From positions 1 to 49,106 of the forward strand of contig DASPKX010000064.1 in assembly GCA_035627835.1 (NCBI GenBank): 49,106 bases of DNA, read 5' to 3'. Both the position numbers and the translations under genes were made by a program. The DNA is from DASPKX01 sp035627835. Lineage in GTDB: Bacteria > Verrucomicrobiota > Verrucomicrobiia > Limisphaerales > SXQI01. This document shows, one piece after another, positions 1 through 7,845 of the stretch. The notes under the pieces are model-generated. The model made no database searches. It had not been told where the DNA came from and saw only the letters and a list, made by a program, of their open reading frames with translations. Positions within the stretch are counted from its first letter, which is position 1; every line of letters begins with the position of its first letter.

Positions 1-219
1 GCGCCGCCTCGCCCCGGTTACGCGATCTGCGCTCCCGGCGGCCAAGCCATCGGCCAGGTGGTTAGCGGAACCTTAAGCCCTTCACTTTCCAACGGCATCG
101 GCTTGGGCTACGTTCCCACCGCATCGGCGAAGCAAGGAACGCCGATCGAGATTGAAATTCGCGGCCGCCGCAGCGCCGCGCAAATCGTGCCGAAACCGAT
201 TTACCGCAAAGCTGTTTAA
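1..219 (+). CDS. gcvT: Aminomethyltransferase (glycine cleavage T protein), C-terminal fragment
   Basis: The open frame runs in from the window edge and stops with TAA, giving the last 72 residues. The end carries a GQAIGQVVSGTLSPSL-type stretch, then GIGLGYVP and a basic strand ending KPIYRK, as in the C-terminal beta-barrel of GcvT. GcvT transfers the methylene group from the aminomethyl-lipoyl H protein to tetrahydrofolate and releases ammonia. gcvH follows 29 bases downstream in the same direction, as is usual for the gcv operon. The start and the folate-binding domain lie outside the window. Confidence 0.9.
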   Translation, partial: APPRPGYAICAPGGQAIGQVVSGTLSPSLSNGIGLGYVPTASAKQGTPIEIEIRGRRSAAQIVPKPIYRKAV

Positions 220-248
220 CCGCATTATCGCGCCAGTCAGGGGACGCT

Positions 249-632
249 ATGTCAAACATTCCATCGGAGCTGAAGTACGCCAAAACACACGAATGGGTCC
301 GCATCGCTGGCGAGCATGCGACTGTTGGCATCACCGACCATGCGCAGCATGAGTTGACCGATGTTGTCTTCGTGGAACTCCCTTCGATCGGCCGGAAGCT
401 CAAAGCAGGTGAAGCCTGCGCGGTTGTGGAATCTGTTAAGACCGCCAGCGACATCTACTCTCCAGTGAGCGGCGAGATCGTCGAGATCAACCAGGCCGTT
501 GTTGATAACCCTGCCCTGGTGAACACCGAACCCTACGCGGGCGGCTGGTTCTTCAAGCTCCGCATGGACAACCCTGCCGAAGCAAACGCCCTCCTCGCGG
601 CCGATGCCTACAAATCCCAAGTGAACCCATAA
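249..632 (+). CDS. gcvH: Glycine cleavage system H protein
   Basis: This 127-residue protein has the normal length for GcvH. It contains the THEWVR strand near residue 13, GITDHAQHELTDVVFVELP in the middle, and the lipoylation site ESVKTASD with the modified lysine at residue 64. The C-terminal half has the family's VNTEPYAGGWFFKLR pattern. H protein carries the lipoyl-bound aminomethyl intermediate between the P, T and L proteins in the cytoplasm. An AGGGGA ribosome binding site lies about 5 bases before the ATG. No gcvP follows; the next 500 bases are repeat-rich and non-coding, so the P subunit must be upstream or elsewhere. Confidence 0.97.
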   Translation: MSNIPSELKYAKTHEWVRIAGEHATVGITDHAQHELTDVVFVELPSIGRKLKAGEACAVVESVKTASDIYSPVSGEIVEINQAVVDNPALVNTEPYAGGWFFKLRMDNPAEANALLAADAYKSQVNP

Positions 633-687
633 GCGGCTCACTTGCTCTCTGCTGCGCCCGAGCAACCAGATAGCAGCCGTTTTTCGT

Positions 688-717
688 ATGGTAGGCCCGG
701 TCCCCGACCGGGCGTTC
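688..717 (+). repeat. Short hairpin repeat A, copy 1
   Basis: A 30-base unit beginning ATGGTAGGCCCGG contains an 8-bp perfect stem, GCCCGGTC paired with GACCGGGC, around a CCC loop. An identical 30-base copy lies at 812-841 and a near copy lies inverted at 25149-25175. The 633-1137 gap that contains it holds no convincing gene. Confidence 0.85.
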
Positions 718-811
718 CGTCAAGCCGTTTTCAATCGCTCCTCACGACGGAGGTGCGGCTCAATCGTGCCTAGCGCCGAGGCACACCACATATTGTGACG
801 CTAAGTTTCCG

Positions 812-841
812 ATGGTAGGCCCGGTCCCCGACCGGGCGTTC
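812..841 (+). repeat. Short hairpin repeat A, copy 2
   Basis: It is identical over 30 bases to the copy at 688-717 and in the same orientation, 124 bases downstream. The sequence before it (TCCG) is shared with the inverted copy near 25.17 kb, so the family unit may be slightly longer than 30 bases. It directly precedes structured repeat B copy 1. Confidence 0.85.
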
Positions 842-877
842 TGCCGAACCCGAATCCCCCTCGAGGCATGCAGAGGC

Positions 878-1020
878 GTTGAGCCAACACCTCATGCCCC
901 AGGCCCTGAAAGGGCCGAACAGAGTAGCCCACAGGCGAAGCGCTGAGCGGAGCCTGTGGGGACAAGCCCGCTAAAGCTCCCCAGCCTCCGCTAGGAGGCG
1001 CACAAACCATGTTCTTTCCT
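878..1020 (+). repeat. Structured repeat B (three hairpins), copy 1
   Basis: Three successive stem-loops can be drawn. Stem 1 pairs 902-907 with 911-916 (GGCCCT/AGGGCC). Stem 2 pairs 928-936 with 952-960 (CCCACAGGC/GCCTGTGGG). Stem 3 pairs 984-989 with 994-999 (GCCTCC/GGAGGC). Conserved single-stranded blocks are GAACAGAGTAG between stems 1 and 2 and CGCACAAA after stem 3. A second copy lies at 11274-11400 with the same layout and pair-preserving substitutions in each stem. The function and transcribed strand are unknown; a mobile non-coding repeat or a structured RNA are both possible. Confidence 0.8.
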
Positions 1021-1137
1021 TCATCGGTTGGCCCCACAATGCCTGCCGTCCCTTTTTTTGCACCGCGCCCCGCATAAAACGGCCACTCTTTGACTCCCGT
1101 CAAATCCCCGCCCGGCCCGCTCCTGCATGTTCGCATC

Positions 1138-1572
1138 ATGCAAAGTTTGCCGCTGATCGATCCGAAAACTGGAACTATCATCGACCTCACGAGCGAAACC
1201 AAATTCGCGGCAAACGGCATCGTCAGCCGCACTCTTCTCACCACGCCCAACGGAAAGGTGATCCTCTTCGGCTTTGCTCAAGGCCAGGAACTCACGGAGC
1301 ACACGTCCACGCAGCATGCCCTCGTTCAGATTCTCTCTGGCGAATGCGAGTTCCAGCTCGGAGCTGAAAGCCGTCACGTGAAAGCAGGCGACCTCGTTTA
1401 CATGCCTCCGCGCATGCCGCACGCCCTCAAGGCCATCACCGATTTCTCCATGCTCCTCACCATGATCAAGCCCGGCGCAACGCTGCCGACGGCGTGGGAC
1501 TCCGCCCGCAGCAACGCGAAGACTGCTGTGCTTGACTCGACTCAAAGTCCCCTTGCTCCGCTTGCAGTATGA
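1138..1572 (+). CDS. Cupin-domain protein
   Basis: This 144-residue single-domain cupin has a first motif around TEHTSTQHALVQILSGECEF and a second around AGDLVYMPPRMPHALKA. The conserved His, Glu and Gln-type positions suggest a bound metal. It is probably cytoplasmic, as no signal peptide is visible. The ATG at 1138 was chosen because it starts directly before the conserved region; an upstream TTG at 1090 would add 16 unconvincing residues. Its stop overlaps the next start by four bases (ATGA), so it is the first gene of a five-gene operon with DUF2249, oxidase-like and MIP18 proteins. A role in sensing or handling a small molecule linked to nitrogen oxides or redox state is inference from these neighbours. 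Confidence 0.82.
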   Translation: MQSLPLIDPKTGTIIDLTSETKFAANGIVSRTLLTTPNGKVILFGFAQGQELTEHTSTQHALVQILSGECEFQLGAESRHVKAGDLVYMPPRMPHALKAITDFSMLLTMIKPGATLPTAWDSARSNAKTAVLDSTQSPLAPLAV

Positions 1573-2078
1573 ATACCGCTGTGAACGAGCAAATCGTTTT
1601 GGATGTCCGCGAAGACATCGCACAAGGCTGCGAGCCTTTCACTCGCATCATGGTCGGCCTAGACTCGTTAGCTCCGCGCCAGCAGTTGCTGCTACTGGCG
1701 CCATTCGAGCCCGTTCCTCTTTACCGGGTGCTCGCCAGCCGCGGTTTCGTTTGCTCAACCCGGCCGCTCGATAGCGGCGATTTCGAGGTGCTCATCACCC
1801 ATGCCTCAGCTGAAGACCGCAGCGATGTCCCTGCAAACGTCGACACTGCTGAAATTACTCCTAAGCCGATCACCGTTGACGCCCGCGGCCTTGAACCGCC
1901 CGAGCCGCTCGTCCGAATCCTGGAAGCTGTTGAGCAACTTCCCGCAGGCGCCACCCTCCACGCGTGGACCGATCGGCGCCCTGCCCACCTTTACCCACAA
2001 TTAACTCTCCGCGGTTGCACCGGAGAAACCGAAATGACACACGATGGAAGCTACATCACTTACATCCGCCGCTCCTAG
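1569..2078 (+). CDS. Tandem DUF2249 protein
   Basis: The 169-residue product consists of two copies of a TusA-like DUF2249 module. Copy one (about residues 8-75) begins LDVREDIAQGCEPFTRIM. Copy two (about 100-169) begins ITVDARGLEPPEPLVRILEA and includes the RRPAHLYPQL stretch. Proteins of this family often sit beside denitrification, hemerythrin or MIP18 genes, but no enzymatic activity is established. The start overlaps the cupin stop by four bases, and the end is overlapped by the membrane protein gene. The product is small and probably cytoplasmic. The module call is good; the function is unknown. Confidence 0.82.
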   Translation: MNTAVNEQIVLDVREDIAQGCEPFTRIMVGLDSLAPRQQLLLLAPFEPVPLYRVLASRGFVCSTRPLDSGDFEVLITHASAEDRSDVPANVDTAEITPKPITVDARGLEPPEPLVRILEAVEQLPAGATLHAWTDRRPAHLYPQLTLRGCTGETEMTHDGSYITYIRRS

Positions 2079-3429
2079 TCGGGCAAGGGCCGCGATCCTC
2101 AATCCAGTGTTATCGCAACCGGCCAACACGGGGCTTCCCCTTGCTTTTATTCTCTTTGGCGTGGTGAGCTTCCTTGCCGCAAGCATCTGGATGGTGTTTG
2201 AGCCCTCGCTTCTCTCCACCTATCATTACAATCAGCACGTCATTGCGCTCACGCATTTGTTCGTGCTCGGGTTCATCTCCTCTGTCGTGATTGGCGCGCT
2301 GCACCAACTCGCCCCCGTGGCCCTCGAGTGTGATCTCCACAGCCAGAAGCTTGGCCGCTGGGCATTCTGGTGCCAGATCATCGGCGTCCCCGGAATGGTG
2401 GCCATGTTCTGCGTCTGGAACATGAAACAAGTCGGCCACTTCGGCTCGGTGTTTGGGTTGGGGATTGGCTTCTTCACCTACAACATGGCTCGCACTCTCT
2501 GGAAGCTGCCCAAGTGGGACGTCGTCGCGTTCGCGATTGCTTCCGCTGTCTTCTGGTTGTTCAACGGCATGATGGCAGGGTTGTTTGTCGCCACCGTGAA
2601 ATGTTTCCCCAGCATCAGCCCCCTCAATCCCATCTCCCAGATGCACGCGCACGCGCACATCGGCGTTATGGGCTGCTTCGTGCTCCTCGTGGTCGGAGTC
2701 AGTTACAAGCTCATCCCCATGTTCACCTTGAGCGAAGTCCGTTCTCCTCGCCGCGCCTGGATCTCTATCATCGTCCTCAACATCTCAACGCTTGGAACCA
2801 TTATCAGTGTCGCGCTCGAGCATGGTGTCTGCCGCATAATCTTTGCAGCTCTGGGCGCAGCCGCGTTGATTGTTTACGCCACCGAACTCCGCGCCATTCT
2901 CCGCGCTCGCAAACGCAAGCTGCTGGACGGCGCCATCCATCACTTCATCACTGCTGTGGCCTGCCTCGCGCTTACTGTGGCGCTTGCGCTCACGCTCTCA
3001 TGGCCTGATTTGCCCTTGAACGAATTCACCGGCCGCCTGGAGAACCTCTACGGCTACGTCGCCCTGAGCGGCGCTCTCACCTTCGCGATCGTCGGCATGC
3101 TCTACAAGATCGTGCCCTTCCTCGTTTGGACCCGCGCCTACAGCGCTCTCATCGGGAAACAAAAAGTTCCCACCCTCGCCGAGATGTTCTCCGCGCCGCT
3201 TCAAAAAATTTCCTACACCTTCCTGCTGCTCGGTTTTCTCGTGAATTCCTCAGCTATCCTTGCCGCGAGCGAGCAACTCGTGCGCCTCGGCGCCTCAATG
3301 TTCTTAATTGGAGCTGCGCTCTTCTGTGCCAATCTCGCGCTCGTCCTCCGCCACTTGCGCGCCGCTCCCAAGCCGCTCTCCGCGGCCAGTCACCGCATCA
3401 ATCCGCTGGCGGTTCCCCGTCACGCCTGA
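2044..3429 (+). CDS. Heme-copper-oxidase subunit I-like membrane protein (cbb3/NnrS-like)
   Basis: The protein has 461 residues and about 12 predicted hydrophobic segments. Two histidine-rich blocks stand out: YHYNQHVIALTHLFVLGF followed by GALHQLAPVAL in the first two helices, and QMHAHAHIGVMGCF in the middle. The pattern resembles short proteins annotated as cbb3-type cytochrome oxidase subunit I or NnrS-like, thought to bind heme or copper and respond to nitric oxide. The full set of catalytic histidines of a true oxidase was not found, so oxygen or NO reduction should not be assumed. The ATG at 2044 lies inside the end of the preceding gene (35-base overlap); no later start keeps the first helix intact. 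Confidence 0.72.
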   Translation: MEATSLTSAAPSRARAAILNPVLSQPANTGLPLAFILFGVVSFLAASIWMVFEPSLLSTYHYNQHVIALTHLFVLGFISSVVIGALHQLAPVALECDLHSQKLGRWAFWCQIIGVPGMVAMFCVWNMKQVGHFGSVFGLGIGFFTYNMARTLWKLPKWDVVAFAIASAVFWLFNGMMAGLFVATVKCFPSISPLNPISQMHAHAHIGVMGCFVLLVVGVSYKLIPMFTLSEVRSPRRAWISIIVLNISTLGTIISVALEHGVCRIIFAALGAAALIVYATELRAILRARKRKLLDGAIHHFITAVACLALTVALALTLSWPDLPLNEFTGRLENLYGYVALSGALTFAIVGMLYKIVPFLVWTRAYSALIGKQKVPTLAEMFSAPLQKISYTFLLLGFLVNSSAILAASEQLVRLGASMFLIGAALFCANLALVLRHLRAAPKPLSAASHRINPLAVPRHA

Positions 3430-3448
3430 ACCTCAACTCACTCGATCC

Positions 3449-3772
3449 ATGGACACGCTCTCCCAACTTCCCCTCACGCACGATTCGATCTTGGATGCTC
3501 TCAAGGAAGTCATGGATCCTGAACTCGGCTGCAACATTGTGGATCTCGGCCTTGTGCGCGCTGTGGAATTGATCGGCGCCCAGATCGAAGTAAGCCTCAC
3601 CTTAACGACCCCAGGTTGCCCGATGAGCGTGAGCATCGCTGAAGGTGTCCGCAACGCGCTCTTCACTTTCCCCGAAGTTGAAGACGTGGAAATCGTCCTC
3701 GTTTGGGATCCTCCCTGGACGCCTGAGCAGGTCACTCCCGCAGGGCGAACCGCGCTCGGCTGGGTTTCCTAA
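3449..3772 (+). CDS. MIP18/DUF59-family metal-sulfur cluster assembly factor
   Basis: This 107-residue protein of the PaaD/SufT-like family has the opening pattern LKEVMDPELGCNIVDLGLV and the TTPGCPM motif with the conserved cysteine. It ends with the VLVWDPPWTPEQVT segment typical of the domain. Members help insert Fe-S clusters into target proteins. The ATG at 3449 follows the membrane protein stop by 19 bases and matches the domain start; the frame is open further upstream, but that part overlaps the previous gene. Its place between DUF2249 genes suggests it matures a metalloprotein of this operon. Confidence 0.88.
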   Translation: MDTLSQLPLTHDSILDALKEVMDPELGCNIVDLGLVRAVELIGAQIEVSLTLTTPGCPMSVSIAEGVRNALFTFPEVEDVEIVLVWDPPWTPEQVTPAGRTALGWVS

Positions 3773-3794
3773 AACCCTTTTCCAAATACAAAAC

Positions 3795-4064
3795 ATGAAA
3801 ACACTCCCGAACCTCATCCCGCTTGGCGAAGACCGCGTCATGGATGTGCGGCCCATCCCATGCTCCATCAAGCACGGCATGATCATTGAAACATGGCTGA
3901 ACATGCCTGTAGGCGAACACTTCATCCTGCTCAACGACCACGACCCGATTCCATTGCGCTACCAGTTTCAGGGCGAATGGCCCGGCTGCTTCACCTGGGA
4001 GCACCTCGAGCGCGGACCGGAAGCCTTTCGCGTCAAAATCACCAAGATCCAACCGACCCCCTGA
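3795..4064 (+). CDS. DUF2249-domain protein
   Basis: The protein has 89 residues and one DUF2249 module. The sequence includes MDVRPIPCSIKHGMIIETW, then GEHFILLNDHDPIPLRYQF and a C-terminal FTWEHLERGPEAFRVKI strand. The LLNDHDPIPLRYQ stretch is characteristic of the single-module form found next to hemerythrin and nitric-oxide-related genes. It is the last gene of the operon, 22 bases after the MIP18 gene, and faces tatD across about 50 bases. The biochemical role is unknown. Confidence 0.85.
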   Translation: MKTLPNLIPLGEDRVMDVRPIPCSIKHGMIIETWLNMPVGEHFILLNDHDPIPLRYQFQGEWPGCFTWEHLERGPEAFRVKITKIQPTP

Positions 4065-4112
4065 TTAAGTTTCAGCCGAGCCCTCCTCGCGCCATCTACG
4101 CGGGGAGGGTTC

Positions 4113-4919
4113 TTACCTCTCGCCGAAGAACCTCCTGAAATTCTCCTCGATTCTGGCAGCCAACTCCTCCACCTCCACCCCTCGCAAGCGCGCCACAAAT
4201 TCATAGACGCTCACCAGGTTGCCGGGATGATTCACCGGCTTTCCATGTGTGTCGTTTGGCAGCCGCCAATGCACGAACTCCTCCGATGGCATCATGTCTG
4301 GCGCATCTGTCTCAATCAGCAATCTGTCCAAGGGAACGACCCGGAATGCCTCCTGTTTCTTGATCTTGTCGCCCCGCGCAAAGTATCCAGAGAAGCTGAA
4401 CCACGCGCCGAGCTTCGCCAGTGGCTTCACCAAATCTGCCGCCCCACCATAAGAGTGCAGCAGGAACCCACGCTCCGGCCGCCTTACCTTTCCAAGAATT
4501 TCCTGCAGCCACCCCCACGCCTTTAAACAATGGATCGTCACAGGCAACTCCCTTTCAGCGGCAATCGCAAACTGGAAGCGAAACGACTCTTCCTGCGCCG
4601 TCAAATCGGGGTCCTCGATCCAGCGATCCAACCCGATTTCGCCGATCACCGCGCGCGGATCTTCCAAGCGAGCTAGAAGGGCCTCACGCCACTTAGAAGT
4701 TCGCTCCCGCACATACCATGGGTGATAACCAAACGCGGGGATCACAAGGCGGCTCTCTGCCGCGAGCTGAGCGACCAGTGGCCAATCCTCCTCGCACGAG
4801 CCATTGACGACGACCCGCTCGACGCCCAAGTCGTTCAGTGTTTGTAAAATAGCCGAGCGCGAAGGATACAACCGCTCATCCTGAAGGTGGTTGTGAGCGT
4901 CGTAGTAACGAAGATTCAA
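4113..4919 (-). CDS. TatD-family metal-dependent hydrolase
   Basis: The protein has 268 residues from a TTG start at 4919-4917 that overlaps the sufE stop (TTGA). An upstream in-frame start would run far into sufE and add a non-conserved tail, so the coupled TTG is preferred. Metal-binding residues are visible in order: DAHNH near residue 7, GEIGLDRW, TIHCLKAWG, LLHSYGG and LIETDAPDM. Relatives are two-metal nucleases or deoxyribonucleases. The known YcfH/TatD members have about 260 residues, matching this length. The gene lies in a minus-strand run with sufE and two further genes. Confidence 0.88.
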   Translation of the reverse strand: MNLRYYDAHNHLQDERLYPSRSAILQTLNDLGVERVVVNGSCEEDWPLVAQLAAESRLVIPAFGYHPWYVRERTSKWREALLARLEDPRAVIGEIGLDRWIEDPDLTAQEESFRFQFAIAAERELPVTIHCLKAWGWLQEILGKVRRPERGFLLHSYGGAADLVKPLAKLGAWFSFSGYFARGDKIKKQEAFRVVPLDRLLIETDAPDMMPSEEFVHWRLPNDTHGKPVNHPGNLVSVYEFVARLRGVEVEELAARIEENFRRFFGER

Positions 4920-5368
4920 TGGACGAGTTCGGCGAGATTCACTTGTCCGGGCATCTTGCTCAGCGCAAAGCCGCGGATGCTTTCCCAAACTTTCGTCAGA
5001 CCGTTACGCCGGTTTGTGGTCAAATGCTGCGTGATCCCCAGTTCCTTAAGAAAGGACGGGTCACACGCCACGATCTCCTCGGGAGTTTGGCCGCTGTAAA
5101 AATCGCAGAGCAACCCAGCCACCGCCTTTACCACGAGGGAATCCGAGTCGCTTCGAAACACACAAGCCCCATTCTCCTGCTGAGCGACGAACCAAAGTTT
5201 GGACAAGCAGCCTTCCACGCGATGCGCTTCAGTCTTAAACTCAGCGGGAAGCGACTGCTTGTTCCGATACTCAAGCACCAGCGCATTCAGCCGCTCCTGC
5301 GGGTTGGGAATCTTCTCGAGGCGCTCACGAAGCGCCGCCTGCTTCCGCTGAATGCTGCTCGCCTCCAT
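4916..5368 (-). CDS. sufE: SufE-like cysteine desulfuration protein
   Basis: At 150 residues it is close to the usual SufE length. The active-site segment VEGCLSKLWFVAQ carries the persulfide-accepting cysteine at residue 54, and the C-terminal LTTNRRNGLTKVWESIR matches the conserved SufE end. SufE takes sulfur from the SufS cysteine desulfurase and passes it to the Fe-S scaffold. No sufS or sufBCD lies nearby. The 4-base overlap with the tatD-like gene indicates shared transcription. Confidence 0.92.
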   Translation of the reverse strand: MEASSIQRKQAALRERLEKIPNPQERLNALVLEYRNKQSLPAEFKTEAHRVEGCLSKLWFVAQQENGACVFRSDSDSLVVKAVAGLLCDFYSGQTPEEIVACDPSFLKELGITQHLTTNRRNGLTKVWESIRGFALSKMPGQVNLAELVH

Positions 5369-5383
5369 GCTCCTAAACCTTTC

Positions 5384-5734
5384 TTACAACACCATTTTGA
5401 TCGCGGCGGCGTATTGTTCAGGAACCTCAATCTTCCGCCCAACGACAAAATCCTGCGCCAGCAAAGAAATCCACTCCCGCGAAGCTTCCATCCGCTGAAT
5501 AGTCACGAAAGTCTTTGCCCGCTGGGTGGTCACTTCGTAACCGAGGATTTTGATCAAGACGTTGTCCTTCTCACCCTTCGGCAAAAAATGGAACAGGATG
5601 TTCCGGGAGCTGGAGTTAATATCCAGGTCCAGCAACTCGCCGTACTTCGCCAGGTAACTTCGAATAAATTGCTTGGCCGCGAACCCAGCCCCTGCTGACT
5701 TCGCGCCACGGAATGCGTCTCCAAGAATTCCCAT
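5384..5734 (-). CDS. Conserved-looking protein of unknown function
   Basis: The product has 116 residues and I do not recognise the family. The N-terminus MGILGDAFRGAKSAGAG is glycine- and alanine-rich and could be weakly amphipathic. The rest alternates short charged and hydrophobic strands (DNVLIKILGYEV, AKTFVTIQRMEASREWI) that suggest a small alpha/beta fold. It lies 3 bases after the hydrolase gene and 15 bases before sufE, so it is very likely translated from the same message. No signal peptide or clear membrane segment is seen. Confidence 0.6.
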   Translation of the reverse strand: MGILGDAFRGAKSAGAGFAAKQFIRSYLAKYGELLDLDINSSSRNILFHFLPKGEKDNVLIKILGYEVTTQRAKTFVTIQRMEASREWISLLAQDFVVGRKIEVPEQYAAAIKMVL

Positions 5735-5737
5735 AAC

Positions 5738-6490
5738 TCACCGCGCCTGCGCGCACCACTCAGGCGTCATGCGCCGCGCCACCCAATCTACCACCACTTC
5801 CACCATTGTCTGCGTGTGCCCCTCACTGAAAACGTGGTCAGCCCCATCCAGCTGCACCAGATGGTGCTCGGCCCTACCTTTGCCATAGATATCCAGGCTA
5901 TCCTGCAACGGCACCACATCATCGGTCACCCCGTGCACCAGCAGCCAGGGCACCTTTATCTTCGCTCCCAGCTCCTTCAAGGTGTCCAGGCCGTTCAAAT
6001 CATCCATGAACGCCTGCGACAATGGGCAGTCGGGCTTATCCCACATCAATCCTTCACCCGGCTTAACCGCGCCGAATTCACGAGCCGCGAAATCCTTTGT
6101 GTGAACCATCCCTGCCAGCGACACCAGCATCTTGATTCGCGGATCCTTGCTCGCCCGCAACACGCCGACCGCGCCGCCCATGCTATGCCCTACGTAGCAG
6201 ACGTTGTAATTGGCCAGCGCGTCCAAAGCCGACCCAAGATCCTCAACCTCCTTGGAAATGTTCGATTCCGTGAATTTCCCCTCCGAAGCTCCATTGCCCG
6301 AGAACGACAATCGGAGCGCATGAATGCCTGCTTTGGCAAACGCCTCCGCGAGAGCAACGACGAACGGCCGATCCTTATTTCCGGTGACCCCGTGGCCAAT
6401 CACAACGATGCATTTGCCATCCTTGTTGGCGGCTTGATGGAACGTGTAATCCAGCCGTTCACCTTGTTTGTTCCTGATGTCCCCAAACAT
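5738..6490 (-). CDS. Alpha/beta hydrolase (S33-like serine hydrolase)
   Basis: The protein has 250 residues. The fold marks are VVIGHGVTGNKDRP near the N-terminus (oxyanion region), the nucleophile elbow YVGHSMGGAVG, the acid segment LLVHGVTDDVVP and the catalytic histidine in GADHVFSEGH. Relatives include acyl hydrolases and the YfhR-like group; the substrate cannot be predicted. The ATG at 6490 was preferred because the conserved part starts just after it; a TTG at 6556 would add 22 residues without family resemblance. It is the first gene of the hydrolase-unknown-sufE-tatD run. Confidence 0.8.
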   Translation of the reverse strand: MFGDIRNKQGERLDYTFHQAANKDGKCIVVIGHGVTGNKDRPFVVALAEAFAKAGIHALRLSFSGNGASEGKFTESNISKEVEDLGSALDALANYNVCYVGHSMGGAVGVLRASKDPRIKMLVSLAGMVHTKDFAAREFGAVKPGEGLMWDKPDCPLSQAFMDDLNGLDTLKELGAKIKVPWLLVHGVTDDVVPLQDSLDIYGKGRAEHHLVQLDGADHVFSEGHTQTMVEVVVDWVARRMTPEWCAQAR

Positions 6491-6651
6491 GCCGCAAATA
6501 GAACCCAACGCACCCACGGAGGGAAAGCATGAATATCCATTGTCGCTGAAAAACAACGGCAGGCCATGGTTGAAAAGTTCCTGCGGTTTTCCTACCGTGA
6601 CCCGGAAGCAGGAGATGAGCCGTTAAACAGTCCGGTTCCGGCTGCTCTTTT

Positions 6652-7836
6652 ATGACACCATTTAAAAACAGGATCACCGCCCTCTTGCTCGGTTTGGCCG
6701 GGCTCTGCGTCGCTTGCAATGACCCTTCTTCCGGCGGTGGCGGCGGCGGCACGAACACCACCAGCGGCGCCCAATCCGGCGGCGAAATCCGCGTCGGCGA
6801 ATACGCTTCCCTGACCGGCAAGGAAGCGGCCTTCGGCCAGTCATCGCACAAAGGCACCCAACTCGCCATCGAGCAGCTCAATGCCAACGGCGGCGTGCTC
6901 GGCCGCCAATTCAAGCTTCTCACCGAGGACACACAATCTAAGCAGGGTGAGTCCGCGACTGTGGTGAAGAAACTGATCTCGCGCGACAATGTTGTTGCAG
7001 TGCTCGGCGAAGTTGCCTCCGGTCGCTCCCTTGAAGCAGGCCCCATCTGCCAGGCGAACAAGATCCCAATGATCTCCCCGTCCTCAACGAACCCCACTGT
7101 CACGGAGAAGGGCGATTATATATTCCGCGTCTGCTTCACCGACGAATTCCAAGGCAAAGTCCTCGCCGCCTTCGGTCATAAAAATCTCAAGATCACACGC
7201 GTCGCTATCCTTGAAGACGCAGCCGCCCCCTATTCGGCTGGCTTGGCGACTTACTTCCGCACCCACTACAAAACGACCGGCGGCCAGATCGTTGCGGAGC
7301 AGCGTTACAGCAGCGGCGATAAAGACTTCAAGGCCCAGCTCACCGCCATCAAAGCTGCCAATCCTCAAGGCATATTCGTTCCCGGTTACTACACCGAAGT
7401 CGGCTTAATTGTGCTCCAGGCCCGCCAACTCGGAATCGATCTCCCCATCTTCGGTGGCGACGGCTGGGAAGCCCCGCAGCTCATTGAGATCGCGGGCGAG
7501 TCTCTGAAAAACACTTTTTACTCGACCCACTTCTTCCCCGGCGCGAATGACCCGGGCGTTCAGGAATTCGTGAAAAAATTCCAAGCCCGCTACAACGAAG
7601 TTCCCGACGCCATGGCCGCCCTCGGATACGATTCAGCCCTGGTTCTCGCAGACGCGATCAAGCGCGCCGGCGGCACCGAAGGCCCCAAGCTCCGCGAAGC
7701 CCTGGCTGCGACGAAGAACTTTGTTGGCGCCACCGGTTCGACGACGATCGATGAAAAGCGCAACGCCACCAAAGGCGCGGTCATCATCACGGTCGAGAAC
7801 GGCAAATTTAAGCACCTGGAAACTGTCACCCCATAA
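6652..7836 (+). CDS. livK: Branched-chain amino acid ABC transporter, substrate-binding lipoprotein
   Basis: The protein has 394 residues. The N-terminus is a lipoprotein signal peptide with a lipobox ending in the cysteine of GLCVACND, followed by a glycine-rich linker. The mature part begins EIRVGEYASLTGKEAAFGQ, the Leu/Ile/Val-binding protein fold (Peripla_BP_6), with KLISRDNVVAVLGEVASG and SPSSTNPTVT ligand-loop regions. It should capture amino acids (or related small acids, since the family is broad) for the LivHM permease. It opens the livKHMGF operon. Confidence 0.92.
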   Translation: MTPFKNRITALLLGLAGLCVACNDPSSGGGGGGTNTTSGAQSGGEIRVGEYASLTGKEAAFGQSSHKGTQLAIEQLNANGGVLGRQFKLLTEDTQSKQGESATVVKKLISRDNVVAVLGEVASGRSLEAGPICQANKIPMISPSSTNPTVTEKGDYIFRVCFTDEFQGKVLAAFGHKNLKITRVAILEDAAAPYSAGLATYFRTHYKTTGGQIVAEQRYSSGDKDFKAQLTAIKAANPQGIFVPGYYTEVGLIVLQARQLGIDLPIFGGDGWEAPQLIEIAGESLKNTFYSTHFFPGANDPGVQEFVKKFQARYNEVPDAMAALGYDSALVLADAIKRAGGTEGPKLREALAATKNFVGATGSTTIDEKRNATKGAVIITVENGKFKHLETVTP

Positions 7837-7845
7837 CGCGCCGTT

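Noticed and set aside
801..1250. Long minus-strand open frame over the repeats
   Set aside because: Its sequence is a translation of hairpin repeats A and B (e.g. GRGPGLPSE), and the similar frame near 25.1 kb comes from another repeat copy, so it is not a gene.
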